Shown here: in pieces, positions 19,265 to 30,300 of the stretch
Layout of the letters: each line of letters begins with the position of its first letter
Numbering within the stretch: position 1 is the stretch's first letter
NCBI GenBank assembly: GCA_949987705.1
Contig: CATLJY010000250.1
Location: forward strand, 222,746 to 286,745
Length of the DNA: 64,000 nt
Direction of reading: 5' to 3'
DNA from: Thereva unica
Lineage: Eukaryota; Arthropoda; Insecta; Diptera; Therevidae
Program-made: the position numbers and the translations under genes
The notes under the pieces: generated by a model
What the model saw: the letters and a program-made list of their open reading frames with translations, nothing else
Database searches by the model: none
Told to the model about the DNA's origin: nothing

Positions 19265-21330
19265 CAACGCACAACCTAAACCGCTAGAGCTAAAGGGCTG
19301 AAATTTTGACTGTGCATCCCTATAATGGCGTGGACAACCACTAAAAAGCGATTTTTCGAAATTCATCCCCTAAGGGGGTGAATTGGGGTTTACCCAAACC
19401 GCTGGAGCTTTAGGGTTGAAATTTGGACACTGCATCCCTATAATGGCGTGGACATCCACTATAAATCGATTTTTCGAAATTCATCCCCTAAGGGGGTGAA
19501 ATGGGGTTTATCCAAACCGCTGGAGCTATAGGGCTGAAATTTGGACAGTGCATCCCTATAATGGAGTGGACATCCACTATAAAGCGATTTTTCGAAATTC
19601 ATCCCCTAAGGGGGTGAAATGGGGTTTACCCAAACCGCTGGAGCTATAGGGCTGAAATTTTGACAGTGCATCCCTATAATGACGTTTACATCCACTAAAA
19701 AGCGATTTTTCGAAATTCATCCCCTAAGGGGGTGAAATGGGGTTTATCCAAACCGTTGGAGCTATAGGGCTGAAATTTTGACAGTGCATCCCTATAATGG
19801 TGTGGACATCCACTATAAACCAATTTTTCGAAATTCATCCCTTAAGGGGGTGAAATGGGGTTTATCCAAACCGCTGGAGCTATAGGGTTGAAATTTTAAC
19901 AGTGCATCCCTATAATGACGTGGACATCCACTAAAGAGCGATTTTTCGAAATTCATCCCCTAAGGGTGTGAAATGGGGTTTTTACAAAGCGCTAAAGCTA
20001 TAGGGCTGAAATTTGGACAGTGCATCCCTATAATGGAGTGGACATCCACTATAAAGCGATTTTTCGAAATTCATCCCCTAAGGGGGTGAAATGGGGTTTA
20101 TCCAAACCGTTGGAGCTATAGGGCTGAAATTTTGACAGTGCATCCCTATAATGGCGTGGACATCCACTAAGAAGCGGTTTTTCGAAACTCATCCCCTAAG
20201 GGGGTGAAATGGGGTTTCCCCAAACCACTGGAGCTATAGGGCTGAAATTTTGATAGTGCATCCCTATAATGGCGTGGACATCCACTAAGAGGCGATTTTT
20301 CAAAATTCATACCCTAAGGGGGTGAAACGGGGTTTATCCAAACCGCTAAAGTTATAGGGCTGAAATTTTGACAGTGCATCCCTATAATGGCGTGGACATC
20401 CACTATAAGGCGATTTTTCGAAATTTATCCCCTAAGGGGGGTGAAATGGGGTTTACCTAGACCGCTGGAGCTATAGGGTTGAAATTTTGACAGTGCATCC
20501 CTATAATGGCGTGGACATCCACTAAGAAGCGATTTTTCGAAATTCATCCCCTAAGGGGGTGAACCGCTGGAGCTATAGGGCTGAAATTTTGATAGTGCAT
20601 CCCTATCATGGCGTGGACATCCACTAAGAGGCGATTTTTCAAAATTCATACCCTAAGGGGGTGAAACGGGGTTTATCCAAACCGCTAAAGTTATAGGGCT
20701 GAAATTTTGACAGTGCATCCCTATAATGGCGTGGACATCCACTATAAGGCGATTTTTCGAAATTTATCCCCTAAGGGGGTGAAATGGGGTTTACCTAAAC
20801 CGCAGGAGCTATAGGGCTGAAATTTTGACAGTGCATCCCCTTAATGACGTGGACATCCACTAAGAAGCGATTTTTCGAATATCATCCCCTAATGGGGTGA
20901 AATGGGGTTAACCCACACCGGAGCTGGAGGGCTCTAATTTTGACCGTGCATCACTATAATGACGTGGGCATCCACTTAGGGGCGATTAAAATTTATCCCC
21001 TAAGGGGGTTAAATGGGGTTAAGCCAAACCGCTGGAGCTAAACGGCTGAAATTTTGACAGTGCGTCTCTATAATGACGCGGACATTTACTAAGAAGCGAT
21101 TTTTCGAAATTCATCCCCTAAAGGGGTAAAATTTGGTTTACCAAACTACTGGAGCTACAGGGTTGAAATTTGGACAGTGCATCCCTATAATGACATGGAC
21201 ATACACTAAGAGGCGATTACTCGAAATTCATCCCCTAAGGGGATGAAATGGGGTTAACCCAAACCTCTGAAGCTGAAGGGCTGAAATTTTGACAGTGCAT
21301 CCCTATAATCACGTAGAAATGAATGACTCG
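19265..21330 (+). repeat. 118-bp tandem satellite, about 18 units, inside Helitron copy 2
   Basis: The unit contains GCTGGAGCTATAGGGCTGAA, GTGCATCCCTATAATGGCG, TGGACATCCACTA, GCGATTTTTCGAAATTCATC and CCCCTAAGGGGGTGAAATGG. CATCCC recurs at 19315, 19433, 19551, 19669, 19787, 19905, 20023, 20141 and 20259, an exact 118-bp period. One unit near 20565 has an internal deletion, and 20258-20600 is largely repeated at 20600-20840, so a two- to three-unit block was also duplicated. Units diverge towards the 3' end. CCCCTAAGGGG is a short palindrome in each unit. Confidence 0.92.
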
Positions 21331-21663
21331 AAATTCACTTTATTTAATATTCATTTGTGATTGCTTCATAATTTCTTACATCCACGTAAATAGGCGAACA
21401 AACTTAACGAACATTCGTCAAACCCTAAAATGTCACTTTTCTTGATGACATATACATGCCAATATACTTTAAAACTTGCAGATTTGTTGAGCAGAGGTGA
21501 TATTCGCAGCAATTTGTTTACCATATTTATTAAAAAAATGCATTATAATAAACCCTTTTTAGGGATAATAACAGTTGACTTTTTTGTTGGTTTGTTTTAA
21601 GGAAAACATTGCACATAATAAACAGTTTTTAAAGGCGTTGCAAGGCACGCGGGTTTTATGCTA

Positions 21664-21664
<1 letters not shown>

Positions 21665-21709
<45 letters not shown>
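21665..21709. repeat. (TA)n microsatellite, third segment
   Basis: About 22 TA units directly follow the CTAG end of Helitron copy 2. Confidence 0.95.
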
Positions 21710-21712
<3 letters not shown>

Positions 21713-23214
21713 TATGTATATATATATGGTCATTTGGTTGAATAGGTACACAGTTTTTAGTTGCAAACACACTTTCTAATTGTTCCTGGTGGGAAGTTAT
21801 GGTAGTGGAAGTGTTGAATTTTGATCGGAGTTCTCATGATATTTGTTTTCATAGTCGGCAGGTTGACGTTGACACTGGTACGTTTGACGGCTTTGGCCAA
21901 ATCGTCGTTGTCCTCTAGCCCGGCGTGTATTTAATCATCTTGTAGTGTGTGCACCGGCACCTCTCACCTGTTTGAGTTCTGAGGCTCCCCCCCAGTACAC
22001 TGGTTGTTATATTGTTACACCCCCATTAAACATTCATACACTTTAACTGCCCCGTTGGGAAGTCTTTGTAAATTTCTGTAAACCAATTACGAAAAAAATA
22101 TAATCTTGTTAAGCCTGGAATCTTACATGAACTTACCAGTCTTTTAATGATAGGCTAATTGGTTAAATAAAATTTCTGCAGGATGGTTTAGGCGATGTTC
22201 CTCTGCTGGATTCTCTCTGCGGTTTTTATTTTTTTTCCCTTTCAGATTCTAGGAAATTGGGAGGTAATTGGAAATGGCGCGCGTGGCGGGCCCACACTGA
22301 AATAGGGACATGAAGAGGAACTCGGATCGACATTGAGATAAGTGGTGAACCACACTGCACGGCCCCGCCCACACACCCCACGCCCCATACCGGTGAGCTA
22401 GCGTTTACCGTGTGGCCGGCATAACACCCCCTAACAGTTGTTTCGGCGGATTAGGGCGGGTCAGTTTTTTGCGAATTTTTTTATGTCGGGAACTGCTTCC
22501 ATGGTCAGCTTCTTCAGGGCTACACCGCTCATTTTATAATTCGTAGTAAATAAGGATTTTTTTTATTTCTTCATATATTAAAGAGTTCATCATTATTATT
22601 ATTATTTTATTTTATTGCATATAGTTCATTTCTTATTTTTATTTATGTTATTTTCTTCTATTCATTTAGTTTAAATTTGTAATTATCTGGTTGAGCTCAA
22701 GTATTTTTATGTGATTCCATAAGTTTTATTTATTATTTATTCATTACTTATTCCAGTTTATTTTTGTTTTTCCCTCAGAAAAAGTACAAGCGCAAGTATA
22801 TTCTTTTTCATCATAAGGAAAAACAATATTGGAGCCTGTTTTCGTTAATATTATTAATTGTTTAATATTAGTTATCTCTCGAGCTCATTTTCTGTTTTTA
22901 TATTTTCAAAGAAATCGTTTGTTTTTATTTAATTACAATTTTTCTTTCCTTTTCCTTTTTCATATATACTAATGCCAATAAAATAATGTTGTTTTATAAA
23001 TTATATGATTTTACTTTCGTTTTTGTTATTATAGCTCCTTTTATTCTTTGTAAACTTTATTTTGTTTATTTTGTTTGTTCTTTTATATCTCCAAATTAGC
23101 AATATATAATAGGAGTATATAATAAAAGTTAGTAATACATATATGTAAATATATAATAAAAAAGGAGTAGTAATATATAATATATAATAAAAAAATGCAA
23201 AAAAATATCAATAA
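21710..23214. other. Unannotated region
   Basis: I see no gene. 21930-22010 and 22270-22440 are GC-richer islands (for example CGCCCCATACCGGTGAGCTAG). The rest, especially 22540-23210, is T-rich and AT-rich with many stops in all frames. Confidence 0.3.
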
Positions 23215-23436
23215 TATTAAGCGCGCGGCGGCCTGAGCTGCATGCGACTCTTCAAAAACCTTATCCCGACTGCCGTCTTTTTTCTCTCGAAACGCCCGAT
23301 CAGACGATCTCTTGCAGGCAGGAACAAAAAACGCACCGTTGTATCGCATTCCTGGCGCCTTTTTTCCTGGTTCGTCGTTTCAGTGCCATCACAGTTGATT
23401 TCATCCAACGCTACTGACATTTGGAATTGTATTTGT
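23215..23436 (-). repeat. Second copy of the dispersed repeat seen at 3775-3960
   Basis: On the minus strand AGGAATGCGATACAACGG, TGATCGGGCG, GACGGCAGTCGG and CCGCCGCGCGCTTAAT follow the same order as at 3775-3960 on the plus strand. It is adjacent to the LINE insertion at 23446, which entered this repeat or its flank. Confidence 0.4.
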
Positions 23437-23445
23437 GCAGAATTC

Positions 23446-24521
23446 TTCTTCTTCTTTAACGGCTCTACAACCGGGATCCGGGCCTGGCTTCGCGCAACTG
23501 TTCTCTCCACCGGTCCCGATTCTGAGCCGATGTCATCCAGTTACGCATCCCTAAACTCTGAGCGTCCTGGTCCACGCCATCCTTCCAGCGAAGGTTGGGC
23601 CTCCCTCGCTGTCGCACCCCATAGGTCTTACCGCAGAGAACTTTCCGAGCAGGCTCATCTTCACTCATACGAGCTAGATGAACTGCCCCCCGGATCCTAC
23701 CGAGCTTTATTTTCTTCACAACATCTATGTCGCGATAGCGCTTGTAGATCTCGTCATTGTAGAGTCTCCGGAATCGTCCTTCCTCACATACGGGGCCAAC
23801 AATCTTCCGAAGTATTTTCCTCTCAAACACGCCCAAGAGGTTTGAGTGCTTTTTGCTAAGCACCCACGTTTCGGTTGCATATGTGAGAACGGGTAAGACC
23901 ATCGTCTTATATAGTAAAAGTTTAGACGTTATGGTTAGATATTTGGATTTGCAGAGCCTTGACAGACTATAGTAGGCTTTGTTGGCTTTTAGCAGTCGTG
24001 CGCGTATTTCTGGTTCCATGCTATTGTCGGCTGCTACTATTGACCCAAGGTAGGTAAATGATTTTACCACGTCAAATTCGTGTTCCGCTACCTTGATTGT
24101 GGGACCAATGTTAGGTGTTCTTCCAGACGAGGCCACCATGTACTTTGTTTTGCTTTCGTTAATGTGCAGTCCCAGATTTCCTGCCGCTTGCTCAATCTGA
24201 GTGAAAGCTTCTTGTACAGCTGTTGTTGTTCTTCCAATGATGTCAATGTCGTCTGCGTAAGCCAGTAATTGGGTGGACTTGTGGAGGATTGTACCCCTTG
24301 ATGTCACGCCCGAATCTCGGATCACTTTCTCCAACGCCAGGTTGAAAAGGAGGCAGGCCAGACCGTCCCCTTGTCGGAGTCCATTATAGATGTTGATTGG
24401 TCTGGACAGTGTTCCGGATACCTTTACTTGGCTTGACACATTGCTCATGGTCAGCCTACATAGTCTTGTCAGTTTGTTGGGGATGCCGAATTCTCTCATG
24501 GCTTTGTAGAGTTCTACCCTG
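23446..24521 (-). mobile_element. 5'-truncated LINE with 9-bp target duplication
   Basis: GCAGAATTC is present directly at both edges (23437-23445 and 24522-24530). On the minus strand the element ends with GTTAAAGAAGAAGAA, a short GAA-type tail. The same 3' terminus occurs in the fragment at 53557-53945. Only the C-terminal half of the reverse transcriptase frame is present. Confidence 0.88.
23465..24499 (-). pseudogene. LINE reverse transcriptase, C-terminal part
   Basis: The open frame of 344 codons covers the later RT motifs: NGLRQGDGLACLLFNLALEK, the catalytic AYADDIDIIGR, KTKYMVASS and FTYLGSIV, then the thumb and C-terminal tail with [38 protein letters not shown] and [18 protein letters not shown]. 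The fingers and endonuclease domains are absent because of 5' truncation. The C-terminal [11 protein letters not shown]...W...AQNRDRWRE pattern resembles RTE-type LINEs, and the RTE at 35720-38695 ends with GRPRTTWRR...AQNRVRWRA. I assign it to an RTE-like endonuclease-reverse transcriptase family with moderate certainty. The truncated frame lacks a natural start. Confidence 0.8.
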
Positions 24522-24681
24522 GCAGAATTCTGCTAACAAGTAAATGCGTTGTTGCCATTTAATTTAATAAAGAGTTATGAAATGATGTAACGAGGAAAAA
24601 TTCTGCTGCGTTGTTGCCATTTTTTTATTGCCAATATTTTTAAGAACTGGTGGTTGTTTTTGGTTTTTTTTTTATTTTTAA

Positions 24682-24970
24682 AGACGGCCGTTACACAACT
24701 CGTTGCGTAGTGTATGGGCAATTATGTGGAATATGTGAGCAATTGTGTCGCGTGTAGGAAAGTGGGAAGCCCTGAAGGTTATCTGAATCCATTGGACAAG
24801 TTGGTTCGACCTCTTCACACCTACCCTTTCGACCATTTGGGTCCGCTGCCATCAACATCAAAAAAATATAGGTAGTTACATTTTTATTTTTAAAATTCAC
24901 GTAGCTTTACTCTACGAAAACTACGAATTCACAAGAAGTTTTATCTAGTTCAGATGAAGAAATGCAGGAT
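24682..24970 (+). pseudogene. Gypsy-type integrase relic
   Basis: Plus-strand translation gives NYVEYVSNCVACRKVG, RPLHTYPFDHLGPLPSTSKK, a stop, then in another frame LYSTKTTNSQEVLSS. This is the end of the HHCC zinc-binding region (second CxxC), the linker and the first catalytic Asp (FDHLGPL) of a Ty3/gypsy integrase, followed by the strand around the WLYPTKTT-type motif. It has at least one stop and one frame change. The rest is missing. The TIR element at 25002 begins directly downstream. Confidence 0.72.
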
Positions 24971-25125
24971 GGCCGAGATGTAAGAAACGAGAATAAAACC
25001 AGGAGCGCGTTCAAAAACCTTACTATAGTAAACCACGAGGTAAGCTGTGGTTATGCTACATCACTTCACTTAACCACGAAAGTTTATGTTTAACCATGGA
25101 GGTTTTTGAACGTACCTTGGTTAAC

Positions 25126-26012
25126 TTTTTTTTTTTTTTTTATGTGGCAGTGCTAAGCTCAGGAGTCACCCTTTGTACTACTAGTCCGTCATGTCATTTG
25201 TCACGTCATGGTGCAATGTCTAGCAGTAAGCTTAGTACGGGAGGGAGGGAGGGGGAATAGGGTAAGGATTATAAAGGTACGGGGGGGTATTGAAGAAGGT
25301 GGTGATGAACCCTGCGTTTGAACTCTTGGATGTTGTAGGAGCTCGGAAAAACTGACTGCGAGAGATTATTCCACAGTCGAGTTGTTCTATTTACAAACGA
25401 ATTCATATCTTGTTGAGTGCGTGAAAAGGGGAGTTGCAGGTGGAGGGAGTGAGACGAGTGGGCTAATCTGGTGTTGCGGGTATAGGATTGCCGTGGAGGC
25501 AGGAGAGCGTTTAGCTCGGAGGAACAGTCACTATGATAGTAGCGATAAAATTTGGTCAGTGCTGCTACATTCCTACGGTGGCTCAAGGGGTCGATGGTGG
25601 AGCAAGCGGTATCGTCATTAATTAACTTAAGGGCCCTTTTTTGGACCTTATCTAACCATGCTAAGGTGGTTATTGGAGCGCCGCCCCAAACGAGGGAGTT
25701 GTATTCGAGAAGAGGCCGAATGTAGGATTTATAAATAACAGCACGGGCCGATGGCTGGAGGAGGAACTTGCACCTCTTAAGAAATCCCAAGCACTGGGAT
25801 GCTTGTTTTGCGATTTGGAATATGTGGTCATTCCATCGCAAGTCTTTAGCTAATGTCACACCTAGGATGTGTAGGGATGGGTCGGCCTTTAGTACCACGT
25901 CATCCACTTTCAAGGATGGAGAGGTGTTGATCTTTTTCTTTAAAATAAGACAGTGCTTGGTTTTGTCGGGGTTGAAATCAACACGATTGTTCTTTCCCCA
26001 CTCATACGTGGT
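25126..26012 (-). mobile_element. 5'-truncated CR1/Jockey-type LINE
   Basis: A 16-base T run at 25126-25141 is the poly(A) tail on the minus strand. The 5' truncation point is near 26012, where the coding sequence stops abruptly. It lies inside the GGAGCGCG element. The fragment at 32929-33186 is the 3' end of the same family on the opposite strand. Confidence 0.8.
25269..26012 (-). pseudogene. LINE reverse transcriptase, thumb and C-terminal part
   Basis: The frame is open from the truncation point to a stop at 25269. It begins with WGKNNRVDFNPDKTKHCLIL, which corresponds to the segment after the catalytic motif. It continues with HILGVTLAKDLRWNDHI, FLKRCKFLLQPSARAVIYKS, RPLLEYNSLVWGG and LDKVQKRALKLI, and ends NRTTRLWNNLSQSVFPSSYN and FKRRVHHHLL. 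The CR1/Jockey-type C-terminus (W..LP..V....S...FK..+...L) is clear. Catalytic residues and the endonuclease are absent through 5' truncation. Confidence 0.8.
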
Positions 26013-26363
26013 AAAGAAAATTTAAAATTTTTTTTTTTCATAAAATAGTGTTGGCTATTTGCCTCAATTATTTCCAATAATTATTTATTTAAAATAATCT
26101 CACAAATCCCACTTTGATTTGTTCATTATTAACATTAAAACAAATGTCAAAAAATTGTTTTTATTCTTCTTCTTCTTAACTATCGCTAACCATGCTCCCG
26201 AGCATGGTTAAAATTTAACTGCACCATGGTTAACCACGGGAGTTTTTGAACGCCAAAAAGTTATGCTCGTGGTTATGTTGTAGTTAACCACGGACTTTTT
26301 GAACGACAAAAGTTTACCATAGTTAACCATGGTTAACCATAGTAAGGTTTTTGAACGCGCTCC

Positions 26364-27468
26364 AGGTACCTTCGCACTCAAGTCATTTGGTTAGCAGGAG
26401 TCGAAAGAAGGGGGTAGACCCAAACAAGTCGAAGTCGACACGTTTTTCTTCTTTTAATAAATTATGAAATATTGTCATTAAGATTAATTTATTAAAAACA
26501 AGTCAGAGTTATAATGATACGTTAAATACTTTAACTAATTAGAGGAATTAATATTTACCTTTAAGTTCGGTCCTAAAAATCTCTACGTGTATATAAACCT
26601 AGCCAATATTTCTCTTCTTTTGTTCCTTTTACTTTACTTCTACCTTATAATAAAATCTGACCTACAATAATAATTATTAAAGCGGAGCTCTACAGCGCTA
26701 TGTAAATATTATCATAAAATCCTTTTTGTTTAACTTAACTAATTTAAGAAACTTAAAAATCTCGAGTAACTATAAGTGTTCCCTTCAAGTTAATTTGAAT
26801 ATTTCCAGGATCTCTTCCAGCAAAATAAACATTTTCAACCATTTTGCTTCAATTTTACGCTAGTTTCCATTTGCAGAGGGCAGGGCGTAAATGGTTTTAG
26901 AATAGCGTAAGGATGAAAAACTCTTGGAAATTTCGAAAGAAAACTTATCATTGAGTTTAAATTTATTTCGCACTTGCAGGAGTTACGGTCCTTGAGCTGA
27001 ATAGTAATAAAAGCTGAGAAGTACTCATGAATTGCTAAAAAGATGCAGCTAGCTGCTCAAAGTACTGCAAAGAAGTGCATCACTGTGGATGCTGCGACAA
27101 ACTCCTATACAAAAACCGAAAACCCTTTCGTGTTTTTTCATGCTTGGTTGGTTGTCTCCTCTTTTTAAGGATATTACAACTTAAAGTCCAACTTCATGAG
27201 CCACAAATTTTGATGTTTTTAGAGCGATGCATGGCTGCTGATGGCGTAAATGTATGTAGGTTTCAATGTATAAAAAATGGTATTAATTTGATTTTCTTAT
27301 AAAAGATAAGTTTTTGTGTTTGCTCTAACTTCTAATGGGAAATGCATTACTGTTGAATAGGGTTACTCAAACACACGCCCCCCCCCCCACCCATTGCAAT
27401 TGTAGTGTAACGAATTTATTTTGCGCCCACGACCCGTTTCCCGATAAAATAAAATAATATTTTTATTA
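26364..27468. other. Unannotated AT-rich region
   Basis: There is no recognisable gene, RNA or repeat end. A C homopolymer lies at about 27379-27388. Confidence 0.3.
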
Positions 27469-28757
27469 ACTTCCCAGTATAGGAAGTTATTGTAATCGGT
27501 CCGAAAATCGAAATCGAAAATTTCAACGTATTTTCATCTTTCAAGGTCCCAGGAGCATTTTAAGCAAAAAATTGTGAGGAAGTATGTGTGTGTGTGTGTG
27601 TGTGTGTATGTGCGTACGGATGTGGTCATTTTTTCCTGCACGATATCGCGCGAACCAAAACTTATATCGACTTCGTTGAGGTGTTGTTCGAAGCGTATTA
27701 ACCGAAATATGATCTGAAAAGATTTTCATGAAATTCGGTCCAGCCGTTTTTTTGTTTAAGCGACGTAAGTGATTTTTGTACCTGCACGATATAGCACGAA
27801 CCAACCATGATACCGACTTCTTTGAGGTGCCGATCGTAGCGTATTACCGAAAGTACAGTTTGAAAAGATTTTCATAAAATTCGATCGAGCGGTATCTATG
27901 TTTAAAGAACATAAGTGATTTTTGTACATGCTCTATAGAACACAAACCAAAAATGATATTGACTTCATTGAGGTGTCGTTCGAAGCGTATTAACCGAAAT
28001 ATGATCTGAAAAAATTTTCATGAAATTCGGTCTAGCCGTGTTTTTGTTTAAGCGACGTAAGTGATTTTTGTATGTACAATGTACATGCACGATATAGCAC
28101 GAACCAACCATGATACCGACTTTTTTGAGGTGCCGATCATAGCGTATTACCGAAAGTACACTTTGGAAAGATTTTCATAAAATTCGATCAAGCGGTATCT
28201 ATGTTTAAAGGGCGTAAGTGATTTTTGTACATGCTCGATAGAACGCAAACCAAAAATGATATTGACTTCATTCAGGTGCCGATCGAAGCGTTGGAATGAC
28301 ACCCGTTCAAAATGAAGTTCACTTTTATGGATTCAGCCGAGCAATAGCTTTCCAAAGAGTCATCACTCGTCAAAATCCGAGTTTTCTTTAAAAACCATTC
28401 AACAAATACGTTATCCATTACAAATATGACGAAATTTTCAAACTTTAGTTCAGAACTGTTTGAACGGTGGATTGTTTTCCATGTCCTACAGTTTTGGGAA
28501 TTGAGTTCATCGCGGGATTTCCAGTGATTACTATCTCCTGAAATCGTTCGAATTGAAAATGAAGTTTTTACCAATGCAGTTTATCATCATCGCGCCAACA
28601 CGCTCAAAATGAATTCGCTTTATAGTGTAGCGAACGAAGTGCCAGGGACATGTTTGTTTGCTACTATTCAACAAAAAAAAGTTTTTTAGAAAAGCCTTGC
28701 GGATTTACCATTCTTATCGTTATTTCAAAGAGCTTCCTTCCATCATACTGGGAAGTT
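27469..28757. repeat. Candidate element with ~148-bp tandem repeats and short inverted ends
   Basis: AACTTCCCAGTATAGGAAGTT at the left edge includes ACTTCCCAGTAT, which reappears inverted (ATACTGGGAAGT) near 28744-28755. Between about 27630 and 28290 a unit of roughly 145-150 bp is repeated about 4.5 times. Its landmarks are TGCACGATATMGCRCGAACC, TCGTAGCGTATTACCGAAA and AAGTGATTTTTGTA. Two unit subtypes alternate, one with TTAACCGAAATATGATC and one with TTACCGAAAGTACA. A (GT)n run sits at 27585-27608. No coding sequence was found. Confidence 0.6.
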
Positions 28758-29791
28758 GATCGTGTGGACCGAAAGGGTCGAACCCACATCCCAACTAGTT
28801 TTATTTCCAATGTGACACAAGCCATAGAGCGAACAACAACAATCATATGAAGTGGCACATAACAAAAATAAAACATAAAACTTGTTTTCTCATGGATTAT
28901 GATTCTCTGAAGAGATCTAATTATTTTGCGAAATATTTTTTTATCCGAAGCTGATTGATTTATGCGGATTGTAGCGGTGGCTTAATTCGGTTTCTGTACT
29001 AGCAGTTTTAGAGTACATACAGTGTTTTTAATACGTCACAAATTATATTATAACTAGGTACTACTTGGAATTCGTAATCGCATATTACGTACGCAAACGT
29101 ATAGGCACACAAATATTTGTTCTATAAAATAAAATACAAAATAGTTAGAAGTTTCCTGAAAACGGAACTTAATTATAAAGTTTTAAAATAAAATTCGTTA
29201 AGAAAGTAATCGCAGATAAATATTTAAAAATGTAAATTCTAATTATTTTTTAAGACAACAGAATGTATAAGTTAAATAAATTGTTCTTGTGTTAATGGAG
29301 TGGCTCATTCGTTTCACTTACAATATTATTATCTGTCAACGAATGATTTGAAATAGCCACCTTCCAAGGTTAACTTAATTTTGATGATTTTTTGGTTTTC
29401 AGAGTTTCATATTTCTCTTCGGAGAAAAAATGGGGGTTCCCGTTTGAAATTCGAGATTTACCACTACCCCTGCTGAGGAGTGGGTGGGGGTGGATGTCTG
29501 TGTGCAAACGATTCACCCTCTAAGTTGAGCAACTTTTGTTCGAAACTTTTTCAAGAAAACCTACCGTTTAGGAAATATGTGACTGTTGCCAGACTTTCGC
29601 CGCTACCTGTATAGAATAGGTGGCAACATCTTGAAAATCCCACAAATGATGGAACACAGTGCCCCATAACTCTGCGCCATTACACTCTTTGCACTTGGCC
29701 TAGTCTCGATTTGTTATATTTTTTGTTAGAGCAGATCACGATAGTTGTATCTTAGCACGGGTTTAATCACTACTAGTGATTACTCCCCGCA
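28758..29791. other. Unannotated AT-rich region
   Basis: There is no gene, repeat or RNA that I can support. Open frames are short and without motifs. Confidence 0.3.
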
Positions 29792-29809
29792 ACCGCAACT
29801 AGTGATGAG

Positions 29810-30300
29810 CAAAAATGGGCTTATTCTTGCAGTCTTGTCTTGTTCTTGCAGATTTAGCAATAACAGGAACAAGAACAAGGGTTAGTTAAGCTTGCAAGAA
29901 CAAGAACAAGATTAACTGTGCAAGAACAAGACCCAGAGCAAAACTTTAGCAAGATTCTTACATTTTCACCTAAATGCTTGCAAGAACAAAAACAAGATTA
30001 ACTGTGCGTGCAAGAACATGACTCAGAGCAAGACTTTAGCAAGATTCTTACTAAATTTTCACCTAAATTCATTCTTTTAAAAACAACAAATATAAAATTG
30101 ATTATAATGTTCAAGTAATAATGATGTAAATACTTGTGTGTACATTTACTTTTTAGTATGATAGTTGTAAAAGGATTTGTACATATGTAAGTACATACTG
30201 ACTTGGCATGAATTATGCGCAAACTAGTGATGAGCAAAAATGGTCTTGTTCTTACAGCCTTCTCTTGTTCTTGCAGTCTTCTCTTGTTCTTGCACATTTA
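29810..30300. repeat. Subterminal TTCTTGCA/TGCAAGAACAAG repeats of the hAT-like element
   Basis: Many copies of AAGAACAAG or its complement occur, with two longer blocks sharing GCAAGATTCTTAC and TTTTCACCTAAAT. Similar motifs at 43345-43425 mark the other end. Repeated subterminal motifs are a usual feature of hAT ends, where transposase binds. Confidence 0.7.

Larger units (their letters stand above)
18989..21664 (+). mobile_element. Non-autonomous Helitron, copy 2
   Basis: It starts TCCTTACTAATATTATAAA after an A and ends GGTTTTATGCTAG before a T, within a (TA)n tract. The 3' hairpin GCGTTGCAAGGC has one mismatch compared with the perfect palindrome in copy 1. The first 150 bases contain a (CTGT)n run and the phrase TTACGCTTTCACGCCTAAAC, which parallels CTCTTTCACGCAAAAAC in copy 1. 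The interior is dominated by a 118-bp satellite. There is no RepHel coding sequence, so movement would need a partner element. Confidence 0.85.
25002..26363. mobile_element. DNA element with GGAGCGCGTTCAAAAAC termini
   Basis: GGAGCGCGTTCAAAAACCTT at the left is inverted as AAGGTTTTTGAACGCGCTCC at the right. Internal copies of the tip motif (TTTTTGAACG) occur near 25103, 26240 and 26298, and GGTTAACCA/TAACCACGG motifs are scattered through both ends. No transposase is visible. A LINE at 25126-26012 splits it. There is no clear target duplication. Confidence 0.72.

Noticed and set aside
23242..23859. 205-codon plus-strand frame
   Set aside because: It is opposite to the LINE reverse transcriptase at 23465-24499 and crosses the LINE boundary. 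It has no motif.
27075..27302. 75-codon frame with several cysteines near its start
   Set aside because: The spacing fits no zinc-binding motif, and the surrounding DNA shows no coding bias.
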